Assembly: GCF_005281615.1 (NCBI RefSeq)
Contig: NZ_SZZM01000002.1
Location: 920,267-984,266 of the forward strand
Length of the DNA: 64,000 bases
Origin: Rhodoligotrophos defluvii
Lineage (GTDB): Bacteria; Pseudomonadota; Alphaproteobacteria; Rhizobiales; Im1
Direction: 5' to 3'
Positions 29,285 to 38,398 of this stretch are shown one piece after another. The position numbers and the translations under genes were made by a program. A model generated the notes under the pieces. The model had not been told where the DNA came from. It saw only the letters and a program-made list of their open reading frames with translations, and did not search any database. The number at the start of each line of letters is the position of its first letter. The first letter of the stretch is position 1.

Positions 29285-30706
29285 ATGCAGCCTACCTCCC
29301 ACGCATTCAAGGACAATGCCGCCAGGGCACTGCATGACGAAAAGCTGCAGCGCGCGCTGTTGAACGTGCCGACGGGCTTCGTGCAGAAGCGCGCCCGCGC
29401 CCGCGACCGGCTGCCGGAGTTCGACGCCCTGCGCGAGGAAGGGGTCGCCATCAAGAAGCATGCCCTGGCCCATCTCGATCTCTATCTCGAGGCCTACGAG
29501 CGCAAGGTGCACGAGAGCGGCGGACATGTGCACTGGGCGCCCACAGCGGAAGACGCCCGGCGCATCATCATCGACCTGTGCAAAGATCGTGGTGCCCGGC
29601 TGGTGACCAAGGGCAAGTCCATGGTCAGCGAGGAAATCGGGCTCAACGACGCGTTGCAGGCGGCGGGGATCACGCCGGTGGAGACCGATCTCGGCGAATA
29701 CATCATCCAGCTGCGCGGGGAGACGCCGAGCCACATCATCGCGCCGGCGGTGCATCTGACCCGCGACCAGGTGGAGGCCGATTTCCGCCGCGTCCACACG
29801 ACATTGCCGCCGGACCGGATGATCAGCGAGGCGCCGGAGCTGGTGGCCGAAGCGCGGGCGATGCTGCGGCAGAAATATTTCGAGGCTGATATCGGCATTA
29901 CCGGCGCCAACTTCCTGGTCGCGGAAACGGGATCGTCGGTCATCGTCACCAACGAGGGCAATGGCGATCTCACCCAGTCGCTGCCGAAGGTGCATATCGT
30001 CGTCACCTCCATCGAGAAGATCGTCCCCACACTGGAGGACGTCTCCACCATCCTGCGCCTGCTCGCCCGTTCGGCGACGGGCCAGGAGTTTTCCTCCTAC
30101 ACCACCTTCTCCACGGGTCCGCGCCGAGCGGAGGATCCGGACGGACCGGAGGAATACCACGTGGTGCTGCTGGACAACGGCCGCTCGGCCCTGCTCGGCA
30201 CCGTGTTCGAGGATATGCTGCGGTGCATCCGCTGCGGCGCCTGCCTCAACCATTGCCCGGTCTATCAGGCGGTCGGCGGTCATGCCTATGGCTGGGTCTA
30301 TTCCGGACCCATGGGCGCGGTGCTCACGCCATCGCTGGTGGGGGTGGAAGAGGCGGGCCCCCTACCCAATGCCTCCACCTTCTGCGGGCGGTGCGAAGAG
30401 GTCTGCCCCATGCGCATTCCGCTGCCGAAGATGATGCGGCACTGGCGGGAGCGGGAATATGAGCGCCACCTCACGCCCCTCTCCTACCGCAAGGGCTTGA
30501 ACCTGTGGGCGTGGGCCGCCACGCGGCCGAACATCTACCGCCGGTTGGCCTCGGTGGCCGCGCGAGCGTTGCGGCTGTTGGCCGGGCGTCGCGGGGGCTT
30601 CCGACGCCTGCCATTGGCCTCCGGCTGGACACGCTATCGCGATTTTCCGGCGCCCGAGGGGAAGACTTTCCATGAGCTGTGGAAGGAGCGCCGCCGTCAT
30701 GGCTGA
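29285..30706 (+). CDS. lutB: Lactate utilization iron-sulfur protein B
   Basis: A 473-residue protein with an N-terminal LUD domain (about 65-290, including LVTKGKSMVSEEIGLN and AETGSSVIVTNEGNGDL) and a ferredoxin-like part with CIRCGACLNHCPVYQ and CGRCEEVCPMRIPLP, two [4Fe-4S] clusters. It carries electrons in L-lactate oxidation to pyruvate. The final eight bases overlap the lutC start. Confidence 0.94.
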   Translation: MQPTSHAFKDNAARALHDEKLQRALLNVPTGFVQKRARARDRLPEFDALREEGVAIKKHALAHLDLYLEAYERKVHESGGHVHWAPTAEDARRIIIDLCKDRGARLVTKGKSMVSEEIGLNDALQAAGITPVETDLGEYIIQLRGETPSHIIAPAVHLTRDQVEADFRRVHTTLPPDRMISEAPELVAEARAMLRQKYFEADIGITGANFLVAETGSSVIVTNEGNGDLTQSLPKVHIVVTSIEKIVPTLEDVSTILRLLARSATGQEFSSYTTFSTGPRRAEDPDGPEEYHVVLLDNGRSALLGTVFEDMLRCIRCGACLNHCPVYQAVGGHAYGWVYSGPMGAVLTPSLVGVEEAGPLPNASTFCGRCEEVCPMRIPLPKMMRHWREREYERHLTPLSYRKGLNLWAWAATRPNIYRRLASVAARALRLLAGRRGGFRRLPLASGWTRYRDFPAPEGKTFHELWKERRRHG

Positions 30707-31388
30707 CGCGATCCGCAATCGCTCGGCGGTTCTCGGCGCGGTCCGCCGGTCCCTGGCCGTCTCCGGCGAGGAAGCGGAGCGCATCGCCGCCGTCAACGAT
30801 CGCCTTGCGCACGCGCCGCGCAATCTCGTTCCGCAGCGGGGGCAGCTGCCGGACCAGAAGCGCGTGCAGCTGTTCCGGGAGATGCTCTTGAGCGCGGACG
30901 GCTCGTTCACCGACGTGGCGCGGCTGGAGGAGGTGCCGGATGCGGTTGCCGCCTTCCTGCGCTCGCACAATCTCGAGCCGCGGTTCCGCATGGGCAAGGA
31001 CGGTTACCTGCGCGCCCTGCCCTGGTATCGCATGCCCTCGCTCACCCGGCTGGAAGGCCCGGCGGAACCGGCCGACGAAACGACCTTGGCCCGCGCCTTC
31101 GGGGCGGTCGCCGAGACGGGCACCCTCGCCATGCTCTCAGGCCCCGCCAACCCGGTGACCCTGAATTTCCTGCCCGAGAACCATATCGTCGTGGTCGAGG
31201 CCGACCGCATCGTCGGAACATACGAGGATATCTGGCAGCGGCTGCGCTATCTGAATGGCAGGGGCGTCATGCCGCGCACGGTCAACTTCATCACCGGCCC
31301 ATCGCGCACCGCGGATATCGAGCAGACGCTTCAGCTCGGCGCCCATGGGCCGCGCCGGCTGCATGTCATCATCGTCGGCGGGCGCTGA
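30699..31388 (+). CDS. lutC: Lactate utilization protein C
   Basis: A 229-residue LUD-domain protein, third component of LutABC. Conserved LUD segments are AETGTLAMLSGPANPVTLNF, HIVVVEADRIVGTYED and PRTVNFITGPSRTADIEQTL; the last is the typical ITGPSRTADIE signature. Its ATG lies inside the end of lutB (ATGGCTGA) with GGAAGGAG upstream. Confidence 0.93.
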   Translation: MADAIRNRSAVLGAVRRSLAVSGEEAERIAAVNDRLAHAPRNLVPQRGQLPDQKRVQLFREMLLSADGSFTDVARLEEVPDAVAAFLRSHNLEPRFRMGKDGYLRALPWYRMPSLTRLEGPAEPADETTLARAFGAVAETGTLAMLSGPANPVTLNFLPENHIVVVEADRIVGTYEDIWQRLRYLNGRGVMPRTVNFITGPSRTADIEQTLQLGAHGPRRLHVIIVGGR

Positions 31389-31420
31389 CGAGCACAGATA
31401 ATCTTAAACCGGAGGAATTG

Positions 31421-32269
31421 ATGAAGCTGGTTCGTTATGGGGAGAAGGGTAAGGAGCGCGCGGGCGTGATCGATGCGGAAGGGCGGCTCCGCCAGCTGGT
31501 GGATTTCGTCGACGATATCAATCCGGGCACGTTCCACCCGAAGAACCTCGACCGCATCCTCGAGCAGGATCCGGAGGGGCTGCCGATCGTAAAGACCGAG
31601 GAGCGCATCGGCCCGTGCATCGCCGGCTCGCAGAAGTTCCTGGCCATCGGCCTGAACTATGCGGACCATGCGGCGGAAACCGGGGCCACGCCGCCCTCGG
31701 AGCCGATCCTGTTCACGAAGCACTTGAACTGCGTCAACGGTCCCTATGACGACGTCATCCTGCCGCGCGGCTCAGTAAAGAGCGACTGGGAGGTCGAGCT
31801 TGGCGTCATCATCGGCAAGCAGGCGAAATATGTGAAGGAGGGCCAGGCTCTGAACTACGTAGCCGGCTACTGCGTGGTCAACGACATCTCCGAGCGGGAA
31901 TACCAGCTGGAGCGGCAGGGCCAATGGATGAAGGGCAAGTCCTGCGACACCTTCGGGCCGATCGGGCCCTGGCTGGTGACCGCCGATGAGGTGCCCGACC
32001 CGCAGAACCTCAATCTTTGGCTCGACGTCAATGGCGAGCGGATGCAGACCGGCAACACCGCCACCATGATCTTCGGGGTGGAGGAGATCGTGGCCTATAC
32101 GTCCAAGTTCTTGACCCTGATGCCGGGCGACATCATCGCCACAGGCACGCCTCCCGGCGTGGGCATGGGCAAGAAGCCGCCGCGGTACCTCAGGGCGGGA
32201 GACGTGATGACCCTCGGCATTGACGGCCTGGGCGAGCAGCGCCAGCGGGTGTTGGCGGACGAAGGGTGA
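31421..32269 (+). CDS. Fumarylacetoacetate hydrolase-family protein
   Basis: A 282-residue FAH-fold enzyme: LAIGLNYADHAAETGA, then SDWEVELGVIIGKQAKYV with the metal-binding glutamates, GYCVVNDISEREYQLER, KSCDTFGPIGPWL and TGTPPGVGMGKKPP. These are shared by homoprotocatechuate-pathway isomerase/decarboxylases, acylpyruvases, oxaloacetate decarboxylases and ureidoglycolate-lyase-like proteins; the exact substrate is not readable. GGAGG precedes the ATG. It lies 32 bases after lutC and is likely cotranscribed with lutABC. Confidence 0.85.
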   Translation: MKLVRYGEKGKERAGVIDAEGRLRQLVDFVDDINPGTFHPKNLDRILEQDPEGLPIVKTEERIGPCIAGSQKFLAIGLNYADHAAETGATPPSEPILFTKHLNCVNGPYDDVILPRGSVKSDWEVELGVIIGKQAKYVKEGQALNYVAGYCVVNDISEREYQLERQGQWMKGKSCDTFGPIGPWLVTADEVPDPQNLNLWLDVNGERMQTGNTATMIFGVEEIVAYTSKFLTLMPGDIIATGTPPGVGMGKKPPRYLRAGDVMTLGIDGLGEQRQRVLADEG

Positions 32270-32282
32270 GGTCGGTTTGTTT

Positions 32283-32331
32283 GAGCATGATCTTTGCCGA
32301 AAACCAGTCTCTACTTTTCGGGATCATGCTT
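32283..32331. repeat. 49-bp AGCATGATC palindrome, copy 3
   Basis: GAGCATGATC outer left arm, CCGAAAA / TTTTCGG inner arms and GATCATGCTT right arm. It lies between the convergent FAH-family gene and the glycerate kinase, touching the TAA stop of the kinase. It may act as a terminator for both. Confidence 0.86.
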
Positions 32332-33629
32332 TAGCCCTTAATCAGCACCGCCCGGAAGTCGTTGACGTTGGTGTGGGTGGGGCCGGTGACGACGAGGTCG
32401 CCTAGCGCCGCGAAGAAGCTGTAGGAATCGTGCGCATCGAGCGCGGCTCGGGGGTCGAGGCCGAGCAGGCGAGCGCGGCTCAAGGTATCGGGGGTGGCGA
32501 TCGCCCCCGCGTTGTCTTCGCTGCCGTCGATGCCGTCGGTGTCGCAAGCGATTGCCGCAGTGCCGGGCAGGCCATCCAGGCCGATGGCCAAGGCAAGCGC
32601 ATATTCGGCGTTGCGCCCGCCCCGGCCGCCACCGCCTGCGCCTCCGAGCGCGACGGTGGTCTCGCCCCCGGACAGGATCACGGCGGGCGGGCGAACGGGG
32701 ACCCGGCCGGCCGCCAGCTCGCGGACGAAATCCGCATGGGCAAAGGCAACGTCCCGAGCTTCGCCCTCCACGCGGTCGCCCAGATCGACCACGGTATAAC
32801 CCGCAGCCTCCGCCACCGTGCGCGCGGCCGCCAGCGACATGCTGGGCGCGGCGATGATCCGGGCCTTGCTGCGCTCGAGCTGGGGATCACCGGGCTTCGG
32901 CGTTTCCGAGGCCGGATTCCGCAGCCAACGCAGGACGGACTCCGGTGCCTCGATGCGGTATTTCGCGAGCACCGCCAGCGCCTCGGCCCGGGTTGTGACA
33001 TCGGCGAGCCCCGGGCCGGATGCCACCATGGACGGGTCATCAGCCGGAACATCGGATATCAGCAGCGAAACGCACGGCGCCGGCCAGGCCGCCTGGGCGA
33101 GCCTGCCGCCCTTGATGGCGGAGAGGTGCTTGCGTACGCAGTTCATTTCGGTGATGGTCGCGCCGGAGGCGAGCAGCGCACGGTTGACCGCCTGCTTGTC
33201 CTCCAGGGTGATGCCATCGGCGGGTAACGCCATCAGCGCCGAGCCGCCGCCGGAAATCAGACAGATCAGGAGGTCGTCCTCGCCAAGGCCGGCGGCCAGG
33301 CTCAGGATCCGCTGCGCGGCCCGGTGCCCTGCAGCATCTGGCACCGGATGTGCGGCCTCGACCACCTCGATCGAACGGGTGGGCAGTCCATGGCCATATC
33401 GCGTGATCACCAGCCCTTCGAGAGGCCCGCGCCAGTGATCCTCGAGCGCCTGGGCCATCGCTGCGGCCGCCTTGCCGGCGCCGACCACCACCGTGCGACC
33501 CGCCGGTGCCTTGGGAAGATGGGTGGAGATCACGGCGCGCGGATCGGCAGCCTTCACCGCGGCATCGAGCATCGCCCGCAGCAGGGCGCGTTCATCTGCT
33601 GTGCCAAGCTCATGCTGATCATCAGCCAT
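32331..33629 (-). CDS. Glycerate 2-kinase (MOFRL family)
   Basis: Phosphorylates D-glycerate, usually to 2-phosphoglycerate in this family (GckA/TtuD type). Of 432 residues, the N-terminal part has TVVVGAGKAAAAMAQALEDH and LISGGGSALMALP, and the C-terminal MOFRL domain has ILSGGETTVALGGAGGGGRG, RNAEYALALAI and ACDTDGIDGSEDNAGA. The start at 33629 gives the usual length. With glcDEF nearby it could drain glyoxylate carbon after conversion to glycerate, but no glyoxylate carboligase or tartronate semialdehyde reductase is in the window. Confidence 0.88.
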   Translation of the reverse strand: MADDQHELGTADERALLRAMLDAAVKAADPRAVISTHLPKAPAGRTVVVGAGKAAAAMAQALEDHWRGPLEGLVITRYGHGLPTRSIEVVEAAHPVPDAAGHRAAQRILSLAAGLGEDDLLICLISGGGSALMALPADGITLEDKQAVNRALLASGATITEMNCVRKHLSAIKGGRLAQAAWPAPCVSLLISDVPADDPSMVASGPGLADVTTRAEALAVLAKYRIEAPESVLRWLRNPASETPKPGDPQLERSKARIIAAPSMSLAAARTVAEAAGYTVVDLGDRVEGEARDVAFAHADFVRELAAGRVPVRPPAVILSGGETTVALGGAGGGGRGGRNAEYALALAIGLDGLPGTAAIACDTDGIDGSEDNAGAIATPDTLSRARLLGLDPRAALDAHDSYSFFAALGDLVVTGPTHTNVNDFRAVLIKG

Positions 33630-33720
33630 CGGTCCAACATCCCGGTTCGTTCGGAGCCGGCCAGGGTAGCGGTGTTGCCGCCGGATGGGAATCCCCCTCC
33701 CCGCGAAGCGCCGCGCGTGC

Positions 33721-34713
33721 TTACGGGGAAAGGCCTGCCGCAGCGAACGCGGCCGCCGCGCCAGGGTGAAGCGGCGGCGTCTCGATATCATGGGCCAGTT
33801 TCGTTGTGGTCACATGATGAAGAGCCGGATGCAGCCCGGCGAAACGTTCGATATTGTCCAGAAGCACCTTGGCGACGGCACGCACCACCGTCTCATCCAT
33901 TTCGGCCGATGTGGCAAGCGCGGCCATAATGCCGAAGCTCGCGACCCTGTTTTCCTGGTCGACATAGGTCTTGGCGGGAATCGTCAGCTTACGATATTCC
34001 GGATGCGCCTTCAGGATGGCGTCAACCGCCGGCCCGGCCACGTCCACCAAATGGGCATCGCAGCCGGTCAGCGCCTCCTCGGTGCTGGCGGAGGGGTGTC
34101 CGGCAAACCAGACATAGGCGTCGATCTCGTCCTCGCAGAGGGCCTGCGCCTGATCGGCCGACTGGAGTTCCACGGCCTCGATATCCTCCCGCGTCCAGCC
34201 GAGCGCCGCCTCGAGAATCTCCCAGGTGGCGAGCGAGCCGGAGCCCGCTGTGCCTATTCCGACGCGCTTGCCCCGCAAATCTGCAAGACCGCGAATCCCT
34301 GCACTGCGACGGGCAATGATGGTCACGACCTCGGGATAGAGGCCGATCACCGTGCGCAAGTGCCCTTCGGGCTGTTGGCCCCGATCGCTTCTGCCTGCAT
34401 AGGCGCGCGCGGCAATGTCTCCCTGCACGATGGCAAACTGCAGTTCCCCGCGATCAAGCCCCTCGACATTGGCCACCGTGCCGCTCGTGGTCTCGGCTAT
34501 GCAGAACAACCTATTATCGTGACGTCTCTCGTTGATCAGGCGGCAGATGGCACCGCTCACCGGGTAGTAGACGCCGGTGACGCCGCCCGTGCCGATCAGA
34601 ATGGTTTTCAGCCTCTGCTCCTGCCCGGAACTCGAGGCGGGTATCGGCGCAAAACCGATCCCGATGGCGGTGGCGATTGCGGCCAGCACCGAAGGTCTGA
34701 ATACTCCTTCCAT
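33721..34713 (-). CDS. TAXI-family TRAP transporter solute-binding protein
   Basis: A 330-residue periplasmic binding protein with a signal peptide (VLAAIATAIGIGFAPIPASS). The TAXI signature is ILIGTGGVTGVYYPVSGAIC, with ELQFAIVQGDIA and LRGKRVGIGTAGSGSLATWE following. Such proteins feed a fused TRAP permease, importing small acids such as glutamate or 2-oxoglutarate. No permease gene is adjacent, so the partner lies elsewhere or it is an orphan sensor. The start at 34713 has GAAGGCGG upstream. Confidence 0.85.
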   Translation of the reverse strand: MEGVFRPSVLAAIATAIGIGFAPIPASSSGQEQRLKTILIGTGGVTGVYYPVSGAICRLINERRHDNRLFCIAETTSGTVANVEGLDRGELQFAIVQGDIAARAYAGRSDRGQQPEGHLRTVIGLYPEVVTIIARRSAGIRGLADLRGKRVGIGTAGSGSLATWEILEAALGWTREDIEAVELQSADQAQALCEDEIDAYVWFAGHPSASTEEALTGCDAHLVDVAGPAVDAILKAHPEYRKLTIPAKTYVDQENRVASFGIMAALATSAEMDETVVRAVAKVLLDNIERFAGLHPALHHVTTTKLAHDIETPPLHPGAAAAFAAAGLSP

Positions 34714-34848
34714 CGCCCGCCTTCGAGATGACAGCCTGCCGAAGCTGCAAATGCAGGGTGGCCCCTGAGCACTCAATCATAATGCAAGCACGCGCTGCCG
34801 CCAGGCAGGTTCAACGGTTTGCATGGCACTGTTGCCGCATCCCCACAG

Positions 34849-35745
34849 TCAGGCAGCGGTGATGGAGCGTTCGGTTTCCGGCAAGCCGGGGTGATTATCC
34901 TTCCGCTCGCCACGGAAAGACAAAATGATCGCATCCTCGGGCGAGATAGCGGCAAGGCTCATTGGCAGCGGAGCGACCCGAACGCCGGTGCTGTCATGAT
35001 GGAGCGTCAGATAGAGACACCTCTGGTCGAGCTTCTCGGTGTAGGGAGCGCCGAGCAAGTGAGGAAGCAGACGGGCCGAAACCCGTTGGAAAAACCGACG
35101 GCCGGCGGGAGTCGGTGCAGCGAAAACCGCAGCTGCGAGAATGCGCTTCCCGGGATCAAGAAGCTCGAACCGAGGAATGAGCCCGACGTCCACCCCATTC
35201 CACAGATGATCGTACCGGTTGAGGTCCTGCTGCACCAAGCTGTCGATATCGACGGCCAAGAACGCCCGACGGCTCCGCTCCAACAGCTGCGCCAAGCGCA
35301 CAAAGCGCATGGATTGGTAAAACCGGATCCGTTGCGGCGTCCCCATCGCGTCGTGATCGCAACTTTCCCACGTCACGGAAACACGATCGTGATCCGGAAG
35401 AATCTCAGGCAAGCCATGCCCGTTCGTGCCGAAGACGTGGAGGTGCACGTGGGTCGATGGACTGTTCCGCGCCACCGAGGCGATGAGTGCAGGCGCGAAG
35501 CGGCGAACGAACAGCGGATCGCCGAAAGCTAGCAATACCGGATCGGTACCTTCTTCCGGCGGCAGCTGGCCCGACATTTCGGGCAAAGCTTTCCAGAGTT
35601 CAGCCGCATCACGGCAGGGTACCGCTCTGAGTTTTGCGTCAATGGCGAGAAAGCCGAGATGGGAGGCCAAGCGTCGCAGCCGTGGCCAGGGGAGCGGCCA
35701 TTCAAAGAAGACCCAATCCCAAATTCCCCTATAAGTTGTTTTCAT
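34849..35745 (-). CDS. Probable glycosyltransferase, GT-A fold (GT8-like)
   Basis: A 298-residue protein. The segment ARAFLAVDIDSLVQQDLN-like (residues about 161-176, DID) resembles the DxD nucleotide-sugar/metal site of GT8-type transferases, preceded by RIRFYQSMRFVRLAQLLE and followed by VDVGLIPRF. There is no signal peptide or obvious membrane helix. It is the first of three glycosyltransferase-like genes between 34.8 and 37.9 kb. Family placement is tentative; no acceptor can be inferred. Confidence 0.5.
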   Translation of the reverse strand: MKTTYRGIWDWVFFEWPLPWPRLRRLASHLGFLAIDAKLRAVPCRDAAELWKALPEMSGQLPPEEGTDPVLLAFGDPLFVRRFAPALIASVARNSPSTHVHLHVFGTNGHGLPEILPDHDRVSVTWESCDHDAMGTPQRIRFYQSMRFVRLAQLLERSRRAFLAVDIDSLVQQDLNRYDHLWNGVDVGLIPRFELLDPGKRILAAAVFAAPTPAGRRFFQRVSARLLPHLLGAPYTEKLDQRCLYLTLHHDSTGVRVAPLPMSLAAISPEDAIILSFRGERKDNHPGLPETERSITAA

Positions 35746-35887
35746 TGCCTACCTGTCTAATTTCGATAGAGACTGGCCCTCTCGTCCAACCGCCGAAACG
35801 CCCTCTGACAGCAGGAATTATGCCGGTGTAAACGGGACGCGATGGGTGACGCGATGGGTTGAGGTTTCTACTTCGACACGACCTCGC

Positions 35888-36826
35888 TCATGCCAAGCCT
35901 TCACGGGCCAGCTCAGCCTCCACCCGGCTGCAGCGGTTCAACATCTGAAACAAGCGTCGGCGCTTTCGCATCCGCCGCATGACCTCCACCGTCACCCACA
36001 ACGCCAGACGAAGAGCTGCCCCAGGTGCTCGGAGTGCGAGATGCGTCCAAACTGCGGCCCGACCGTGGAAGAACGCAGGGTCTGTCTGGCCGCTCCGTCG
36101 CCGCTCAGCCAACGCGAGCGCCAACCGCCACGCCGCACATTGTGCGACAAGATGCCTACGGCCCGTATTTGCACTGTGCTGCCGATAATAATGGAGAATT
36201 TGCGGCAAGTTACGAACCTCTCCCATCTCCTCGAGACGGAGGAAGAGGTCGGTGTCCTCTTGGTGGATTAGTGCCGGCCTGTAGCCACCGGCGGCGATTA
36301 CGGCCTCCCGCCGCATCATCGCGGTGGAATGCACGATGGCGAGCGGCCTGGCGTTCCAGCCTCCTAGCATGGTGCGCGGCTGCTCCGGTTTGATCGTGAC
36401 CTTGCGGCCAGACAAGCTGATGGGCGCGGTTTCGTCGGGGCCGATATAGGTCAGGGCAGAGCCTACCGCGACCACATTTGGATGCTCGTCCAGATAGGCC
36501 TTCTGTAGCGCCAACCGGCTCGGGTCGGCCAAGTCGTCCGCATCCATTATGGCCACGTATTGGCCGCGCGCCGCGGCCAGCGCTGTGTTGAGGGCGGGGA
36601 TCCTTCCCTGCTTCGAGCTGCAGAGCAGGACGACACGATCATCCTCGGCGGCAATTCGACGAATAACGTCAGCCGTCTGATCAGTAGACTGATCATCAAC
36701 TACAAGAAATTCGAAATCTTGATGAGTCTGACGGAGGATGCTCTGAAGAGACTCGGCAATAAACTCACTCACGTCCCGCGCCGTCATCAGTACGGAAACG
36801 GATATCTGTCTTTGTTGGTCAACCAT
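35888..36826 (-). CDS. Glycosyltransferase family 2
   Basis: A 312-residue inverting GT2 enzyme: VSVLMTARDVSEFIAESLQS at the N terminus, VVDDQSTDQTADVI, the metal-binding DADD in AIMDADDLADPSRL and the catalytic-base region IHQEDTDLFLRLEEMG. The C terminus after residue 230 is basic and helical. The protein is probably cytoplasmic and membrane-associated and decorates surface polysaccharide, but the sugar is unknown. Confidence 0.87.
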   Translation of the reverse strand: MVDQQRQISVSVLMTARDVSEFIAESLQSILRQTHQDFEFLVVDDQSTDQTADVIRRIAAEDDRVVLLCSSKQGRIPALNTALAAARGQYVAIMDADDLADPSRLALQKAYLDEHPNVVAVGSALTYIGPDETAPISLSGRKVTIKPEQPRTMLGGWNARPLAIVHSTAMMRREAVIAAGGYRPALIHQEDTDLFLRLEEMGEVRNLPQILHYYRQHSANTGRRHLVAQCAAWRLALALAERRRSGQTDPAFFHGRAAVWTHLALRAPGAALRLALWVTVEVMRRMRKRRRLFQMLNRCSRVEAELAREGLA

Positions 36827-37040
36827 ATTACAAAGCTCGCCTGCCCTTTGCGCCTCTTTAGGGCTCTGAAATCTCGATTTTAAGGTGGAATTTGGGCAGT
36901 TCTATGCAGCGGGGTGTCACGATATTGCAACGGTGGCTGGACACTCAACGCCTCGCGCGCAGATCTTGATCCTCGTGTGGCTCTTGCTCTATTGCTCTCA
37001 GAAGATGCAGAAGTCGGGGCGGCGGGAACGGGAAGTCGCA

Positions 37041-37931
37041 ATGAAGAACACGGTTTTCATCCACACCAACGCCAAGCAGATGGTTGGCGCGCTGGTCGCG
37101 GCCCATTCCTTGCGGCGGAATTCGAAATCGCCTGACGCCTTCGACGTGCGGATCATCACGCAAGAGGATTATCCGCTGTTCAAGTCATATGAGGGCAAAA
37201 GCTTTCTTCGCGCAGGCACCCAACGGGTCTGGGTGAATGACGATCTGCAGTCCTTCACGCCATTACGCTTTCTGCCGCCGCAGCTGATGGGATATCAGGG
37301 CCGGGCCGTGGTCATGGACCCCGATATTTTCGCAGTCGGCGACATCAACGAGCTGTTGCAGCGGGACATGCAGGGCAAGGCGATCTTTGCCCGGCCCCGG
37401 CCAGGGCACAACGGGCGCCCCGATTACATGGCCAGCAGCGTCATGCTGCTGGATTGCGCGAAGCTGCGCCATTGGAACCTGGAAGAGAATTTCGCTGCCC
37501 TGTTCCGCAGCGAGCGGGATTACGAGGATTGGATCATCCTCGCCTATGAGCCGCGCGAGACGATCGGCGCGCTGGAGCCGGAGTGGAACGACTTCGACCG
37601 GCTCACCGCCAAGACCCGGCTTTTGCACAATACGAAACGCAAGACCCAGCCGTGGAAAACCGGACTGCCCATCGATTTCACCAACCGCATCAAGCTGGAC
37701 TGGCTGGCAAAGCTGCTGGGCAGCAATGGCATCACCCTGCCGGGCCGCTACAAGCGACATCCCGATCCCAACCAGGAGCGGTTCTTCTTCGGCCTCCTGC
37801 GGGAATGCGTGGAAAGCGGCCAGATCACGGAGCATTATCTCAGGCAGGAGATCGAGCGGCAGCATATCCGGCCCGATGCTCTCATCCAGATGAAGAAGGC
37901 CCCCGATCCGTCGCAGCTGCGCCTCGGATGA
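37041..37931 (+). CDS. GT8-like nucleotide-diphospho-sugar transferase
   Basis: A 296-residue protein beginning MKNTVFIHTNAKQMVGALVA and containing RAVVMDPDIFAVGDINELLQ with a DPD metal site, DYMASSVMLLDCAKLRHWN and LLHNTKRKTQPWKTG, the order found in GT8-like transferases. The start at 37041 with GGGAAG upstream is favoured; the open frame extends 52 residues further but with an implausible leader. It is transcribed divergently from the GT2 gene. Confidence 0.7.
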   Translation: MKNTVFIHTNAKQMVGALVAAHSLRRNSKSPDAFDVRIITQEDYPLFKSYEGKSFLRAGTQRVWVNDDLQSFTPLRFLPPQLMGYQGRAVVMDPDIFAVGDINELLQRDMQGKAIFARPRPGHNGRPDYMASSVMLLDCAKLRHWNLEENFAALFRSERDYEDWIILAYEPRETIGALEPEWNDFDRLTAKTRLLHNTKRKTQPWKTGLPIDFTNRIKLDWLAKLLGSNGITLPGRYKRHPDPNQERFFFGLLRECVESGQITEHYLRQEIERQHIRPDALIQMKKAPDPSQLRLG

Positions 37932-38110
37932 GTGTCTTGCCTAAGGCGGCGTCGGCCTGCCATCCCGTCGCATCAGGGTCCTGACCCGCCGCTTTTCCTC
38001 GGTTCGGCGGGAACATTTCGCGACCGGCCGGCTTTATCCGTCCGTCCTGACCGTGCGGGGCTCGGCGCATCCGGCGCCGGGCATGTTGCGCGGGTTGTGG
38101 AGACTGATAA

Positions 38111-38284
38111 ATGCTGAAATGGGCTCTCATCTTCTTCGTAATATCGCTGATCGCCGGCGCACTCGGCTTCTCCGGCGTCGCCTCGGCGGCGAGTTCCGTC
38201 GCCAAAATCCTGTTCTTCGTGTTCCTAATCATCTGCCTTGTGTTCGTGGTGCTGGCCGTCATGGCCGGTCAGATACTGTTTTGA
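38111..38284 (+). CDS. DUF1328 small membrane protein
   Basis: A 57-residue protein, too short for many gene finders. It begins [20 protein letters not shown], continues [20 protein letters not shown] and ends [11 protein letters not shown]: two membrane helices with the GFSGVA turn typical of the DUF1328/YtjA family. Function unknown; members are abundant in alphaproteobacteria and often stress-induced. No strong Shine-Dalgarno is visible before the ATG. Confidence 0.88.
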   Translation: MLKWALIFFVISLIAGALGFSGVASAASSVAKILFFVFLIICLVFVVLAVMAGQILF

Positions 38285-38398
38285 CAAAATCTTAGCGAAT
38301 TATGGGTTCACTCTCCTGCTTTGCTGAGCAGCTGTGCTAGAAATAACCGCTTTCACGGTAATCACTCCGCGGAGCCTAACTGACTGAGGAGTCTGAAG

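Noticed and set aside
28910-30283. A 457-codon minus-strand frame opposite lutA/lutB
   Set aside because: Antisense to intact Fe-S proteins with conserved cysteine motifs.
38281-38310. TTGACA hexamer at the end of the DUF1328 gene as promoter for the Thr/Pro-repeat gene
   Set aside because: No -10 box at a suitable distance.
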